A stretch of DNA of 64,000 bases from Beaufortia kweichowensis (lineage: Eukaryota; Chordata; Actinopteri; Cypriniformes; Gastromyzontidae), in assembly GCA_019155185.1 (NCBI GenBank), contig CM032816.1, positions 6,302,510 to 6,366,509 on the forward strand, in the 5' to 3' direction. A program made the translations under genes and the position numbers. This document shows positions 25,800-37,361 of this stretch, piece by piece; the first letter of the stretch is position 1; the number at the start of each line of letters is the position of its first letter. Below the pieces are notes generated by a model. That model had not been told where the DNA came from, ran no database searches, and saw only the letters and a list, made by a program, of their open reading frames with translations.

Positions 25800-26542
25800 T
25801 CTCAAACTGAGAGGATTCATATTACGTGAATATCGCTGACATACTTATATAAAGGGCACGCTATGACATTAATGTATTTTTGCGTACAGTGGCGAAGACT
25901 TTCGATACAATACAATAATTGTGAAAGCACAGCTTGTATGTAATAAATCAAAAATTAATCCAAAAAGTGGACTTGGTGTGGTATCAGAGATAAATAGGTG
26001 TGTCCGGCATTTAATTACACACAATACATCTTATACATATTTAATTAAATCATTTTTCAAGACTATATGACGCAATAGTAATTGATGAAGTGTTGTATAG
26101 GTGATTAGTGTGACGGCTTTAGAGAATGCTCTAGTTTTTCCTCGACTTTCCCCTGCTGCAGTGGTGGGACGTTTTATCTGATTTCTCTAGTCAGCATAAA
26201 GCACAAGGGATTAGGTACCGCCTGTCCTGTAACAACCTCTTCTCATCCTCTGTACAACAGGCCACTGGGAATCCATGCATATGTGAATTTGCTAATGAAA
26301 TGCATTCATTGGTGCCTGCCTGGTAAAACATTTGCAAGACACAGATTTACTCTCTTGTAGAAAGTCTTGGTTAACTTAGATTGTAGACTGTGGTATTTTA
26401 TCATTCTGTCTATCTCTTTGTCTGTCTAACACGTCTCTTTATGGTATTAAAGTAAAACAAATAAAATAAAATATCGAAATTAAATAACAGTAGTATTTTA
26501 ATTATCTTAGACTATTTTTATTGATTTATTTTTTAAATTATA

Positions 26543-26700
26543 ATGCAGAATGATCTTTACAAAAGCAGTCAAACTCCAAAAAGGACATTAGTGCTTTAAA
26601 ATATACATGTCTAGATATGTAAATTGCTACCTGTGCTGCTTTTATATCGTAGTTTTGTCCTTTTTGGAGCTTGACTGCTTTTGTAAAGATCATTTTGCAT
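26543..26700. mobile_element. Foldback hairpin element with 44 bp arms
   Basis: The left arm (26543-26586, starts atgcagaatgatctttacaa) and right arm (26657-26700) are reverse complements with two mismatches in 44 bp. They enclose a 70 bp AT-rich spacer. The structure is typical of a short foldback MITE. As RNA it would form a long stem, but the arm length and loop do not look like a standard pre-miRNA. No clear target duplication flanks it. Confidence 0.75.
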
Positions 26701-27500
26701 TCCTTCTTTGCAGGTTTCCTCTCTCGAAGCGTTCTGCCAATACAAACCCCAGCTGAATATTTAGGGGCTCATTTATCTTATCATTACCTTTCATTAAGGC
26801 TCAGAAGGCGTTCACACTCCCGCCTGACACCGTAACTGAACGATAACTAATTTCTGAACAATGACCTGGTTGGGCAATTAAGCATCAGCGGAGGGTTAAA
26901 AGTGAGAAAACATCTAACATACATGCCACTAATTGAGGCAGCGAGACGAGAATGAGTAATGTGAAGTCATGCGGTTGAGGGAATTACAGACGTACCGCAA
27001 GACATTGCCTCCGTCATTTTTCTCCGTGCAAATGTCTCGGGATGCAGGCGGATGGTCAAAGGCACCTGCGCTTTCATTAGCACACACCACCGAGCTCTGC
27101 TACCTTTGAGAGACCCAGATCCAAATAAATGGGGCTGTGGCTTCCCTGAGCCTCATATATGACAAAACTCGACCTGCACGTGAAACTTGCAGAGGGATGC
27201 GAGATAAGAAACGTTAATTGGTCTTAATGGTATTTCACTCCAGGATTGACGGTTAGTAACAGGCAAAAACACAGACAGGCTGCGGGAACCAGTGTGAACA
27301 TCTCGCATTTGTGATTTTAATCTCCCAGACCCGTCATTAAAAACTTCAACAATGGTGTTCCCTCTCCCCGTTCTGCTGGTTATCGTTTCACTTTCTTTGT
27401 TCGTGGCTATAAACAGTCAGCAGAACAGATGGCTACTCCAACTACAAGCTGTAATCGTGTTGGATCCATCTGCTCTTATTCAATATTACTTCCTGCCTAG
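26701..27500. promoter_or_regulatory. Candidate conserved non-coding block
   Basis: About 800 bp is non-repetitive, less AT-rich than its surroundings and rich in conserved-looking motifs (ctcatttatcttatcattac, ggttgggcaattaagcatc, gccactaattgaggcag, acgttaattggtcttaatgg). It lacks long open frames, so it is more likely regulatory than coding. This is inference from composition. Confidence 0.27.
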
Positions 27501-28106
27501 ATAGGGCTCCACAGGCCCCGTGTCACACCTGCAACTTCCTCTTTCCCTTCACCTGATTTCCTGCTCCACTGCCTCTACTGGGATCGCTTTACTTCATTTG
27601 TAAAATATGGCTTTGGAGGAAGGAGATTATTTGAATATAGTTAGCATTATGGATATGCTGTAATTAAACTAAGGAATTAATTAAAGCGAGACTGACACTG
27701 CTAATACCACGGCCGTTCTCAGCAGTCTCCGGCTCTCCGTATTGATTTCATTTTCTTTTAAATTGGACGGGATGCCAGAAGGTACTTGAAACACCAACTG
27801 TTATTTTATCCAGATTTAGTTGGCAAAAGGTTTAAATCCATATTCAAGGTGTATCCGGCGAGAAATTTCTGCTTTAGTTATGGTATTTGGCAAAGATGAA
27901 AATGGATGAGAAACATTGTGATAAAATTGTGTTATAAGCTACTGCAATCACAGATGTTTCTGTCTGTCTTTTTATGGTGAAGCTGATTTTGCCAGGTTCA
28001 ACATGTTTCTTTTTTAATGTCTTTATTGGTCTTTGAGCAACACTCCTCGCAGCCAGTTAGATTTTAGGGCTGTTTTCGCTGCTAATGATAGTTTTAGGAC
28101 TGCGTT

Positions 28107-28416
28107 TAGGGCTCATATTGTATCGTTATTGACATTTAACCGGGATATCAAAAACCATGATATTTCATATTGTGTTAATTCTGCAAATATCATGATAATA
28201 AATAATTGATCACCATATAAAATGTTTTCACAATGGTTACAAACTCTCTCTCTGCCACCCTGCACCCGTATTTAAAAAAAAAAAAAAAAATTCAAATTAA
28301 TTTTGATTTACATTATTATTGATTTAAAAAAATATTTTAAAAGATACTGTGATAATATCCTGATTGTGAATTCTTTTGACCATAGTGATTGTGTATTGAA
28401 GCTGATGACACCCCTA
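28107..28416. mobile_element. Possible hAT-like element containing a poly(A) tract
   Basis: It starts tagggctcatattgtatcg and ends gctgatgacacccctag. The outer ends TAGGGCTC and CACCCCTA are inverse with mismatches, and the subterminal cata-ttg/aatatcatg sequence is partly symmetrical. Fish hAT elements often begin TAGGG(C/G)TG. A run of 17 A (about 28274-28290) sits inside. There is no clear target duplication, so the boundary is uncertain. Confidence 0.4.
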
Positions 28417-28682
28417 GTTAGGAATATAAATTGGGTTAGATTTTTACAGGATTGTTATGTCAAGCCTAAAAATAGATGCCTTTACATAGTTTTTAGAGAG
28501 GTGTGTGAGAAAAACAGATAACATAAATTTGAATCGAACAGAAGCAAAATCACAAAGTTCATCTGTGAGACATTAACACACCTAACCTCCCAAAATCTAA
28601 GCAGAGTTTATAAATGGATGAATATGAAATGGGTAAACGTTTGTGTAACGCTTGTGTAATGTTTTCTTCTGTGCTTTCACAG

Positions 28683-28775
28683 AAGTGTGTCCTCAAAGAC
28701 AAATCTGGACCCGAACACTTGCGGCGTCTGCCACCAATCAGACACCACACGGCAAAGTCAAACCTCGGCGACCGG
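28683..28775 (+). other. Candidate exon of an unidentified transcript (93 bp)
   Basis: A good acceptor (ttttcttctgtgctttcacag) precedes the segment and a near-consensus donor (CGG|GTGAGT) follows it. The segment is 93 bp, open in the frame KCVLKDKSGPEHLRRLPP..., and higher in GC than its flanks. I recognise no protein. It could be a lncRNA exon, a coding exon or chance. A second candidate lies at 30167-30204. Confidence 0.22.
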
Positions 28776-29379
28776 GTGAGTGCCGTAAACTGTTTTCCTT
28801 TTGTTGTTAACAAGTCAACTATTCTCCACAGGACGCCTGATGAGAAGAATCCCAGGGATCGTCTCATACTGCGTAAGGGAATGTCACTCATTCTCAAGAG
28901 GCAGTTACCGTTTCTCATCAGCATATCAAGCAATGCACACAAACTCAAAAACAAAACACATTTACATACTGGTGTGTCAGTCATTCATAATCTTGAATTT
29001 AAATAATGGGGAGGAAGGTAAGTGGCAGGCGGGATATGGAAGAGGTTGAGTGTTTATGGGTCCGTCTGTGATTGGTAATTAAGCTTCGCCTCTTTGTGGG
29101 TAATGTGTGTTGATTACTGGGCACTGACCAGTGAAATGTGAAGGACGAGCGGTAGCTGCTGTGAGGGACCCACATCGAGCGCTTTTAAAGAGCTCGAGTC
29201 CCTTTTGCAACCACAGGCATTTAATATTTAAAGCAGTACAGGGTAAATCTTAATTTCACTGTTCATATTTTAGAGATTTGTAGATTTTCTGCAAATATAA
29301 ATAATGTACGTTAACATAAATAATAGAAACGTAAGTGCTGAATTGCTTTTTTTTCTTTAACATTTCTTTTGCAAGCTTA

Positions 29380-30020
29380 ATACACTTCAAAATCGATCTT
29401 AATCAGTGTTTTTGCCTTGTTTTCTAGTAAAATTATCTAAACTTTGGATAAATTCATTTTATTTGTAAAGAATAGAGCTTTTTAAAGACAGCTTCAGAAT
29501 AATGTTGGGATGTTAATATTAGTGAATGTATTAGCTAACATGAACTGACAATGATCAATATAGTTTTTAGCATTTATTAATCTTTATTAATGTAGGTTAA
29601 TCACAATACAATCGTTCAATATAGTTTATCGTGGATTAATTAATGTTAACAGATACAACTTTTAATTTGAAAAATGTGTTTGTAAATGCTATAATAACAC
29701 GATTTAAGATTGATAAATGCTGTAAAAGTATTATTTACTGTTTAAGTAGCTAATGCATTAGCTAATGTTAACAAATTTAACCTTATCGAAAAGTGTTATC
29801 TAAAATTTTACATGTGATGCATGGGGTGAATTACTCCATTGCCTTTTTAAATTTGAAATAAATTTAATGAGATTTATGCTTAAAACAAGAAAAAACAGTT
29901 AAACAAAAAATAAACGTACAGTAACTCTTATACAGCTTCTCAGGTAAATTAATCTTCTTTTAATGATATTCTTACTAAATACAAGGACTCGCTAAAGAAA
30001 TGTTTTCTTGGTGTTTTTCA
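29380..30020. repeat. Nested DNA-repeat cluster
   Basis: Outer pieces are gccttgttttctagtaaaat (29414) and, inverted, gcttaaaacaagaaaaaac (29878). They enclose an inner element from about 29500 to 29812 whose right end reads gcattagctaatgttaacaa then accttatcgaaaagtgttat. That end is the well-known fish repeat terminus 'taatgttaacaaat...aacctta..gtaaagtgttacc'. The arrangement suggests one element inserted into another. Exact boundaries are uncertain. Confidence 0.5.
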
Positions 30021-30166
30021 AACAGGTTCTAGTGCAGCATACACTCGCTGTTATTTTAAGAATCATGTCATTTGTAACCCTCTCTCGCCAGGCATGAACT
30101 CTGGAGGTATGGAAGTCACAGCCAACAGACTGGATCTCAGCATTCCTTTCCTCCCTTCTGTCCCAG

Positions 30167-30204
30167 GGGGCTGTCTGTGGCGTCCATCCAGGCCAAACTC
30201 GCAG
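30167..30204 (+). other. Candidate exon ending in a strong donor
   Basis: The pyrimidine-rich tract tttcctcccttctgtcccag ends in AG at 30166. A strong donor CGCAG|GTGAGC follows. An earlier acceptor (accctctctcgccag, exon start 30093) would lengthen the exon to about 112 bp. No recognisable peptide is encoded. It could splice to the 28683-28775 candidate as a plus-strand non-coding transcript between brd1 and tafa5. This is speculative. Confidence 0.18.
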
Positions 30205-30483
30205 GTGAGCTCATGCTGTAACCCTGATCTGGGCCCGTGCACCCTGCCATCCAGGCAGGTGCTTCTGCTATGCCCTGTCCTCCTATTCGTTTAAAATCCC
30301 GGCTGGTGGGTCAGTGGCCTGCGTGCGGTGGAGTGCTGATTTCAGCGCTGGTAGGGGCCGGGGGCCAGCAACCCCTCAGAGAGGCAAGACAGTCGTATGA
30401 CATTATAAAGCTTCTGGGTCAAACTTTATAATGGATATAACAAGAAGCGTCATGCCCTGTTAGATATTTGAGCCAAGTGAGTT

Positions 30484-30541
30484 TTACATTTACATTTATC
30501 ATTTAGCAGACACTTTAATCCAAAGCGAGTTACAAATGAGA
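30484..30541 (-). repeat. SINE 3' tail, reverse orientation
   Basis: It reads ttacatttacatttatc, atttagcagacactttaatc and caaagcgagttaca, the inverse of the common fish SINE tail. The head is missing. Confidence 0.7.
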
Positions 30542-32135
30542 GAGTAGTTAACATTTTGCCTCAGAGCCAAAAATAAGCAAAGTCTACAAAGCTACGTTTA
30601 CAAGTAGGGTTTTTTTTATAAATAAAGTTTTACAAGTTAGCTAATTCATATAAATTTGTATTAAATAGTTTGAAAAAAAAAAATCAATATTTAGAAAAAA
30701 GCAACCTAACCATCATGTCGAAAGCACATCATACTGAAAGATATGAATGAGATTGTATGAATTCATATGCATAAGCCAACTTGTAAAATTGTTTTTAATT
30801 CGTTGTGTTTGTACTGGGTGGTCTCAGCAGATCGAATGAAGGCTGGCAGCTCATTTCACCAGGAGCAAAAATGTATCTTATATAAATATTTAAATTTAGC
30901 TTATATAAATACATTTGCATCTTGCATCTACATTTTTCTGTTTGTCTGAAACGCAGTAGCAGATATCATCCATTTTCATTATATTTAGATTGCACCTTCT
31001 GCAAGTTGTTTATTTTGAACTGAAAATTCTGTCATCATATGCAAATCTGTATGACACTCTAAATGGCTGTTTTCCCTAGTTTTTTATAAAACGCTATGTT
31101 AGTTTTTTTATAGAACTATACAGTATGTTAGGCCTGGATGTAAACAACAGCTGTAGCACTATTCTTTAACCCTCCATCAAACATCTACAAGAAAAAGTGT
31201 GTTTTCCTGTGCTCGTGTCTTAGGTCAAGGCTTGAAGTGTGGCAAAATTGTCATTGGTATAATTTGTTGTGTAAACGGACTTGAATGAAATCTTTCACAC
31301 TCTGCCCTTTCAAACCTGTAACTGCAATGCCCTACAGTACTATTATAGTGAAGTAAATGATTTGATTTATCTACCAAACTCTCTGTAATATAAACCAGCA
31401 ACCAATGCAGCCAGGTGAAATGACACTCACTTCAACCTTTCTTCATTGGTAAATATGACCCTAAGTGAGTGCAGTAGTGTGCAGCGGAGCATTTAAAGTC
31501 TGGCATTTTGGCATTGGATTACATTCAACCACTCCTAAGCTGTTGGAACTAATTGGGCTTTCTCTCATTTCATTATCTAATGTCAAACTAAAGCACTGCT
31601 TTAATGCACTTAAAGACTTTCTTAGAGACTTGTGTTGCGCCAATGCGGTTGTTAATATTCCCGTGTGCAGATCCTTTAAAGAAGTGATAAATGGTGTCTA
31701 AACCCTCAGCCAACATTAGCGATTAGCGAGCATTCATCAGCGCCCTGCTACTACTGAAAAGCAGCTATTAGCCTGCAGGCAACAAAACGTGTATTATGAA
31801 TGCACCTCCCGCAACCTAATAATTTATACATTTGTAGAAAGCCAGAATAGCTGACCCGAACAACCTCGGTATGTAAGACGCCACTTAAAAAAAAAGTGAC
31901 AAATATTTATTTCCCGCTTTCAGGATGTCTCTGGTACAGAATGATCAATAGGACAACATGTTTGCCTAAAAGTTTGGGGGAGGGGGAGGAAGAAAAGCTT
32001 GTGAAGTGATTTATAGATCGAGCTTTATGTATGCGCGCATGAACCTTTTACACCTAATGGCTCTCAGCTTTGAGTTAAATGTTTTTATAGTTCTCACTAA
32101 GCCAATGTAGAGCATTTGAGATAAAATCCAAAGTG

Positions 32136-32699
32136 CTTTAGATTAAGACTGCCCGATATTGAACAAAAATGCAATATAAAAATGGCTAAATAATGTGATA
32201 TGATACAATAATGGTTTAAGTTTGTAAATTAAATTGACCTTTTTTTATAATAATCTGATAACTGTCACTGCACATATTGAGCATACATAAAAATATAAAT
32301 TTTAGATATTGAAAAAATTTTGTAAACATTTTTTTATTTTTTTTCTTAATTTTAGATGATTTAAAAATAGCTTTTAACATTTCTATTAATTTTATATTGT
32401 TATGAAAATATTTATTCTTGAGGATCTTTCCATTAATATGTAGTTTGCCATAATTAGGTTTGAGTTCAGCTATAAAAATATTCAAGTGAATAGTGAAATC
32501 TTACAAAAGGTTACATTATATTTATATATATTTATACTTATATAACAAAGATACATGTTTCAAATTCTTTCTTAGAAAAGAAAACATCATTACGAGTTCT
32601 CAAAGTGAAGAGCCAATGCTATTGCAAACCATTACGATATGAACATCACGATATGCACATTTGCAATATTTTGATATATTGTGCAGTCCTACTTCAGAT
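32136..32699. mobile_element. hAT-like element with 8 bp target duplication and a nested MITE
   Basis: The element proper is 32144-32691. It starts taagactgcccgatattg and ends atattgtgcagtccta, an imperfect inverted repeat. The flanking octamers CTTTAGAT (32136-32143) and CTTCAGAT (32692-32699) match 7 of 8, the duplication length expected for hAT. No transposase frame is present. A family A piggyBac-like MITE lies inside, at about 32251-32510, so this element is the older of the two. Confidence 0.7.
32251..32510 (+). mobile_element. piggyBac-like MITE (family A), copy 2, nested
   Basis: Begins taatctgataactgtcactg cacatattgagcataca. The interior matches copy 1 (ttgttatgaaaatatttatt, cttgaggatctttcc, taattaggtttgagttcagc, tataaaaatattcaagtga). 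Both TTAA sites are eroded and the right TIR is missing. A minus-strand 89-codon frame over it is low-complexity Lys/Ile/Asn and not a gene. Confidence 0.65.
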
Positions 32700-33353
32700 A
32701 CAAACTCTCTAATCCTAAGCTTTCTGAGTTCCTGATCATTAGTCTTTTTGAGTCTTGGGTTCCACCCTTTGTGTGTAGATAGAGACTATGGTGTGTAAAT
32801 TATCCCCAGTCCGGTTCATTGTATGCTAAAATAGAACATTTCCTAAGACTTTTTTTCGGGCACATTGGGCCTTCTTCAGCAAAGCTTTCTCTCTTCCTCG
32901 TATCCACTCTTTCAATAGGTCTTGCTTGTCTAATCAAAGGGCTGTGGGCTCGGTGCTCCTCGCGGTATGACAGTGGATTACCGCTTTTGTCGGTGATGTA
33001 GCTGTATGTTGTATTGTGCTTCCTCTGAGCAGTGGGTCGTCCTCAAAGAATTTGTCCTTTCAGTGTACACAGACACACACATACATTTATACACACACAC
33101 ACTCACACAAGCTCGATAATTGCTGTTTGGCCAGCCCTGAGGGTGTTAATATTAAGCTGGCATGAAGCGGAGAAACTGCTATGAAACTGCATTTGTAAAA
33201 GTCGAAGTCCTGCTTTGGTCAGCAAAAAAAAAAACACGAGTCTTTGCTTGCACGCCTTCACAGTTTTCAATATTTTAGACGTTTTGAGAGTCTGTTTTGA
33301 AAACCGCTTTCGAATATTCCATAATCTCTATGTTAGTGTTTCTCATCCTTTTT

Positions 33354-33354
<1 letters not shown>

Positions 33355-33426
<72 letters not shown>
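33355..33426. repeat. (TATC)18 microsatellite
   Basis: This is an uninterrupted tetranucleotide TATC (GATA on the other strand) run of 72 bp. It produces an artificial Leu-Ser-Ile-Tyr repeat frame on the plus strand, which is not a gene. It is likely to be length-polymorphic. Confidence 0.97.
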
Positions 33427-34356
33427 ATATTAATATTTTCCTTCTAAACCCAAACAATGGCTAAAGTACAATCATACTTTCTTTTTAATAGGTTTAACAG
33501 GCAAAATCTTAGAAGCACCCACTAAAGTACCACCTTGGGCACACTTAACCTGGGTCTGTGTTTTCATATCAGTCACAATAATGGCACTTTTTTCCTTATA
33601 CCTAAGCCCTGTTTTGCAACAAGAACCATGACCATTAAAATTAATAAGTTGAACTCATTTACTGTACCCCACTTTAAAGCGTTAGGTCATTGTATGGTCC
33701 ATAACAACAAAGGAAACGTTTTAACATTTATGTACGAATAAAAGAAAACATGGCATTAGAGAAGAGCTTTACACAAGCCGAATGCAAATAAATACAAATT
33801 AAAAGAACATTAGAAACACATGCAGAGAAAAACAAAACAATAACTTGCTAATATGCAGTGGCACAATGTCAGCACTGAAAAGAAGCTGATGAGTATGAGC
33901 ATGATATGTGGATCATTTAGTGTAAGCAAAGTGTGAGTTTATATCTTCCACACTGAAATGAAATGTGAAAAGCATTTCATATTTATAAAGAAAACTGTTT
34001 ACATTTACATGCAACCAATATCTATAGACAGATGATTAATGTGACTTTAGTTTTATATGTGTTTATGCTTGAAAATGTTCAGAGATGTACATTTCAGATG
34101 CTGGCAATTCATTATGGGGGAACAAAAATCATATAGATTTGTGCATTATTTCCATAACAATAGAATCAGACGTCATGGTGTCGCAATTATTTGTTCAACA
34201 GGAAGCATGTAGATTACAGCGTAGGGGGCTGAAAACAAATCCAGTGGAGAGGTGTACGTGTTACAGGATTGGGATTTGTGTTTTTGAAAGGGAACGAACT
34301 GGGCTAGAAATACCAAAGGCTAAATAGATGAAAAGTAAAAAAATTGCATTCTGTGT

Positions 34357-34578
34357 ACACTCTAAAAACAGATGTGTTAAAAATAACACAAGATGTGTCT
34401 AGTTAGGGACAACACACAGATGTGTTGTCCCTAACTGGACACATCTTTGCGTTCATTTAAAAACAACACATTTTGTGTTACTTTTAACTCAACTTGTGTT
34501 ACTTTCAACTCAACATGTGTTGTCCCTTATTTTAAAGGGACAATGTGTTAAAAAATAACACATCCTTTTTTAGAGTGT
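34357..34578. mobile_element. MITE with ACACTCTAAAAA termini and an internal cruciform
   Basis: The left end is acactctaaaaacagatgtg and the right end is the inverse of acactctaaaaaaggatgtg; each continues into ttaaaaataacac-type sequence. The 222 bp body repeats aacaca/tgtgtt motifs and carries a near-perfect inverted repeat at 34392-34445: 25 bp arms, one mismatch, 4 nt loop. ACACTCTAAAAA ends are known from short fish DNA elements. There is no coding capacity. Confidence 0.72.
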
Positions 34579-35518
34579 ATCATTTATTCTGTAGTTTTGC
34601 TTGTGAAACATCTTCTCTACTCCACAAATTTAGTATGTCGTAACTGTATGAAGGTCTGTTTAATGTTTAACATTTGCTTAAGTATGCCCGAAATGCCTCT
34701 TTTGAACAGATGTTACGAAATCGGAATTCATCTCATGATTTTACGATGGCCTTGATTAACGCATTAAAACGTGTTATTTCGTCTCCTCTCCTATTTGGGT
34801 TTCTATTAGGTTGCAGTTTATTTGTGCTTATTGTAAGGTATAAAACAGTGTCACATCAGGTCCCCAGAGAGTCTGAGACAGACCCGCTGTTGCTCGACAA
34901 GGTGCATATCTGTAACCTTGATGTCAAATGCTTATTAGCGCTTGCATCTGCTGTTGCCCTTCTCAAAGCAGATGCCAACAACTGAGAGTGTGGAAATAAA
35001 TGCACCCTCAATGTGCTCTGACAGCAGCACTCAGCTCACGCTTTACTGTAGCATTTCATTTTGCACTTATAATATATCTCTGACAGCAGAATAGACCGGT
35101 TGACATGATTTTTCAGGCTTAAGAAGCAGACAGGACGTGAAAGGAAAATGGGAGGAAGTGAGAAACATTTTTTTGGCTGGTGCAAATGCACCTCGCATGC
35201 ATCTCGCTCGCTCCGTTCCAAAACCTAGCGAGCGCCCTGCGGAGGGAGCATTTTAAGGTTTTATAGGTGCCCTCCCAATGCAAAGACTGTTCCAAAAGGT
35301 GAGCATCTTAATTATGTTGCCTCCTAAGACACCTTTTTTGAAGTTTGTAAGAAAGGGTCACTTTTGTGCACCATTTTTAACTTTTTAAAAGTGTTGGACA
35401 AGCATTTTTGACAGTTGCATCTTGCTTTTTTCAAGGTAATTTTATTGGCATTCTGTACATGAAAACAAAATTTGTACTTTGCAGTTTACTCTATACATAT
35501 GAGAAATAAAATTTTTTT

Positions 35519-35785
35519 TTAACCTGTTAACTGTCATTGTTTTACATTTAGTGACTATTTCACTATTTACTTTAATATTTCATAGTTAAATTCAAATTTA
35601 ATCATGACAAACTATATATTGTTGAAAAGGTCTAAGACGCAATAATAAGTTTTTATAACAATAAAAAAGATCAAAAAGCTTTAATTTTTAATAAGAATAA
35701 AATATTAAAAATTTACAAACTTTTATTTGGGATAGTGAATTTTCATGTGTATGCGCAATATGTGCAGTGACGGTTATCAGGTTAA
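35519..35785 (-). mobile_element. piggyBac-like MITE (family A), copy 3, inverted
   Basis: It is flanked by TTAA at both ends: TTAA|CCTGTTAACTGTCA on the left and GTGACGGTTATCAGG|TTAA on the right. The end that is right in this orientation carries the 'left-end' landmarks in reverse (ttttcatgtgtatgc, aatatgtgcagtg), so the element lies inverted relative to copy 1. Confidence 0.78.
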
Positions 35786-37049
35786 TAAAATAATCATTTA
35801 ATAAGCTAAACTTATCGAAAACCTATAAATAATACCAACAAGAAGCTGTGTTTATGGCAGTTCTTGCTGCCAGGCATTGAAACAGAGCTGCTGTCTTTGA
35901 TCGGCCAGGAGTGCAACATGAACTCCTCTGTTCCAGAAGGATATTTTCACTCTTCTCGTTTCCATTCTCTTTGTTCCTTTTCTTAGTCTTATAACTTAGA
36001 TGCCCGTATTGCTCAATCCCCCATCTCCTCGTCCCAGGATGATTTGTGGAGCTCACTGAAGGGCGAAGTGGGGATTCCACTAGGTTAAAACAATGAGATC
36101 TGGGTAGGAAAGTGATGGATGAAGCGGCTCCAACCACATTTGTCTTCGGTTTAACATTTTCTTGTATCAATTGTTTGAGAAAGCTTGCTTAATATGCATT
36201 TCTGAGAGCTCTTGCGCTGAAGGAAAGAATGAATCAATAAAGCTCCGGAACAAAAGAAGAATAGCAAGACGATTCGGGACTTCAAGACTCTAATTAAGAG
36301 CAAGGTAGCTCATTGTGCATGTTGTAATGAGAGCTCCATGACGGATGTCAGGCCTGTAGATAGTATATAAGATTATGAAACAAATCTCTCGAGTTCTGCA
36401 TTGAGATAAACAACAAACTGTAGCGTCCAGTACTTGAAATATCAGATGGCATGCTTAAGTGTCAAATTGGATTCATCGTCTGTTTATAAAGCCGACGGTA
36501 AACCTCCTTCCTCGCAATGTCATGAATTAAACGAATGGCCGGGGAATAGGGCGGGAAGCATGGGGAAAAGACGAAAGCGTGCTCGTGTGCAGCCATGTGC
36601 AAAATTGATATTTCACAATATCTGATTTATCACGGCGCTCGTTCCATTTAGCGTCATTGTCTCTTGTATTCACGTTTTTTTGTGATGAGAAGATCATCAT
36701 CTTACGCGCAGAGGTCACAGGGAACTTTAGAAGTGGACAGCGTTCAGCTGTGATGAATAATCAGTTTTGACACGGATGGATTCTTTCGATCTATATATTG
36801 GCAGGTGGTTGATAAATGAGACGAATGGCAGGTGTTTGCTGATAATGAGCCAGCCGATTAAGCTCCAACTTTGATTCCAGAGCTTCTTGAATTCGTCTTT
36901 TGGGAATAGTCATGGGAACATCTCTCAGTGACTCGACTTCACTGGGATGAAGATCTATAAAATGAGATAAGCAGAAGCTGCGCTTATAATAGTAAAGGTA
37001 TTTGTTTAACTTTTGAGTTGGGTCAAGTGTTAGCAGTATCTGAATCGGT

Positions 37050-37361
37050 GTAAATCTGAGCATACAGATGAAAATTCAAACTATATATTTTTTAGATATT
37101 TTATATTTAAATATATTTTATCTTATAAAAGATTTTTATAATATATTATTTTTATATATCATTTTCAATATATTCTTTTAATTTTTTAAACTTTTTTATT
37201 ATTTTTTTTAGTTTATGTTAATAAAATGTGTCAAATATTTTTTCTTAAGTCTTTCAACCTTTTTATCAATGTATAGTTTTTTTACAATGATTAAAATGTA
37301 ACTATAAAATATCAAAGTGAATAATGTTTACCTTGTGGAAAGATAACAGTTAACTGGTTAA
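37050..37361 (+). mobile_element. piggyBac-like MITE (family A), copy 4, 5' eroded
   Basis: The left end is degraded (gtaaatctgagcatacagat gaaaattc retained). The right end reads gataacagttaactgg|TTAA. The interior contains the family landmarks tgtcaaatattttttctt and taactataaaatatcaaagtg. It is very AT-rich. Confidence 0.65.

Noticed and set aside
26543..26700. MicroRNA precursor
   Set aside because: The stem of 44 bp with a 70 nt loop is unlike animal pre-miRNAs, and the structure is typical of a foldback DNA element.
32216..32485. 89-codon minus-strand frame rich in Lys, Ile and Asn
   Set aside because: It lies wholly inside a nested MITE and has the composition of AT-rich DNA. No domain is recognisable.
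33215..33433. 72-codon plus-strand frame with Leu-Ser-Ile-Tyr repeats
   Set aside because: It is a translation of the TATC microsatellite, not a protein gene.
34990..35060. Candidate tafa5 last exon: the inverse of ctcagctcac reads GTG AGC TGA (Val-Ser-stop)
   Set aside because: The base pair directly before GTG on the minus strand is GC (taaagc), not the AG needed for an acceptor.
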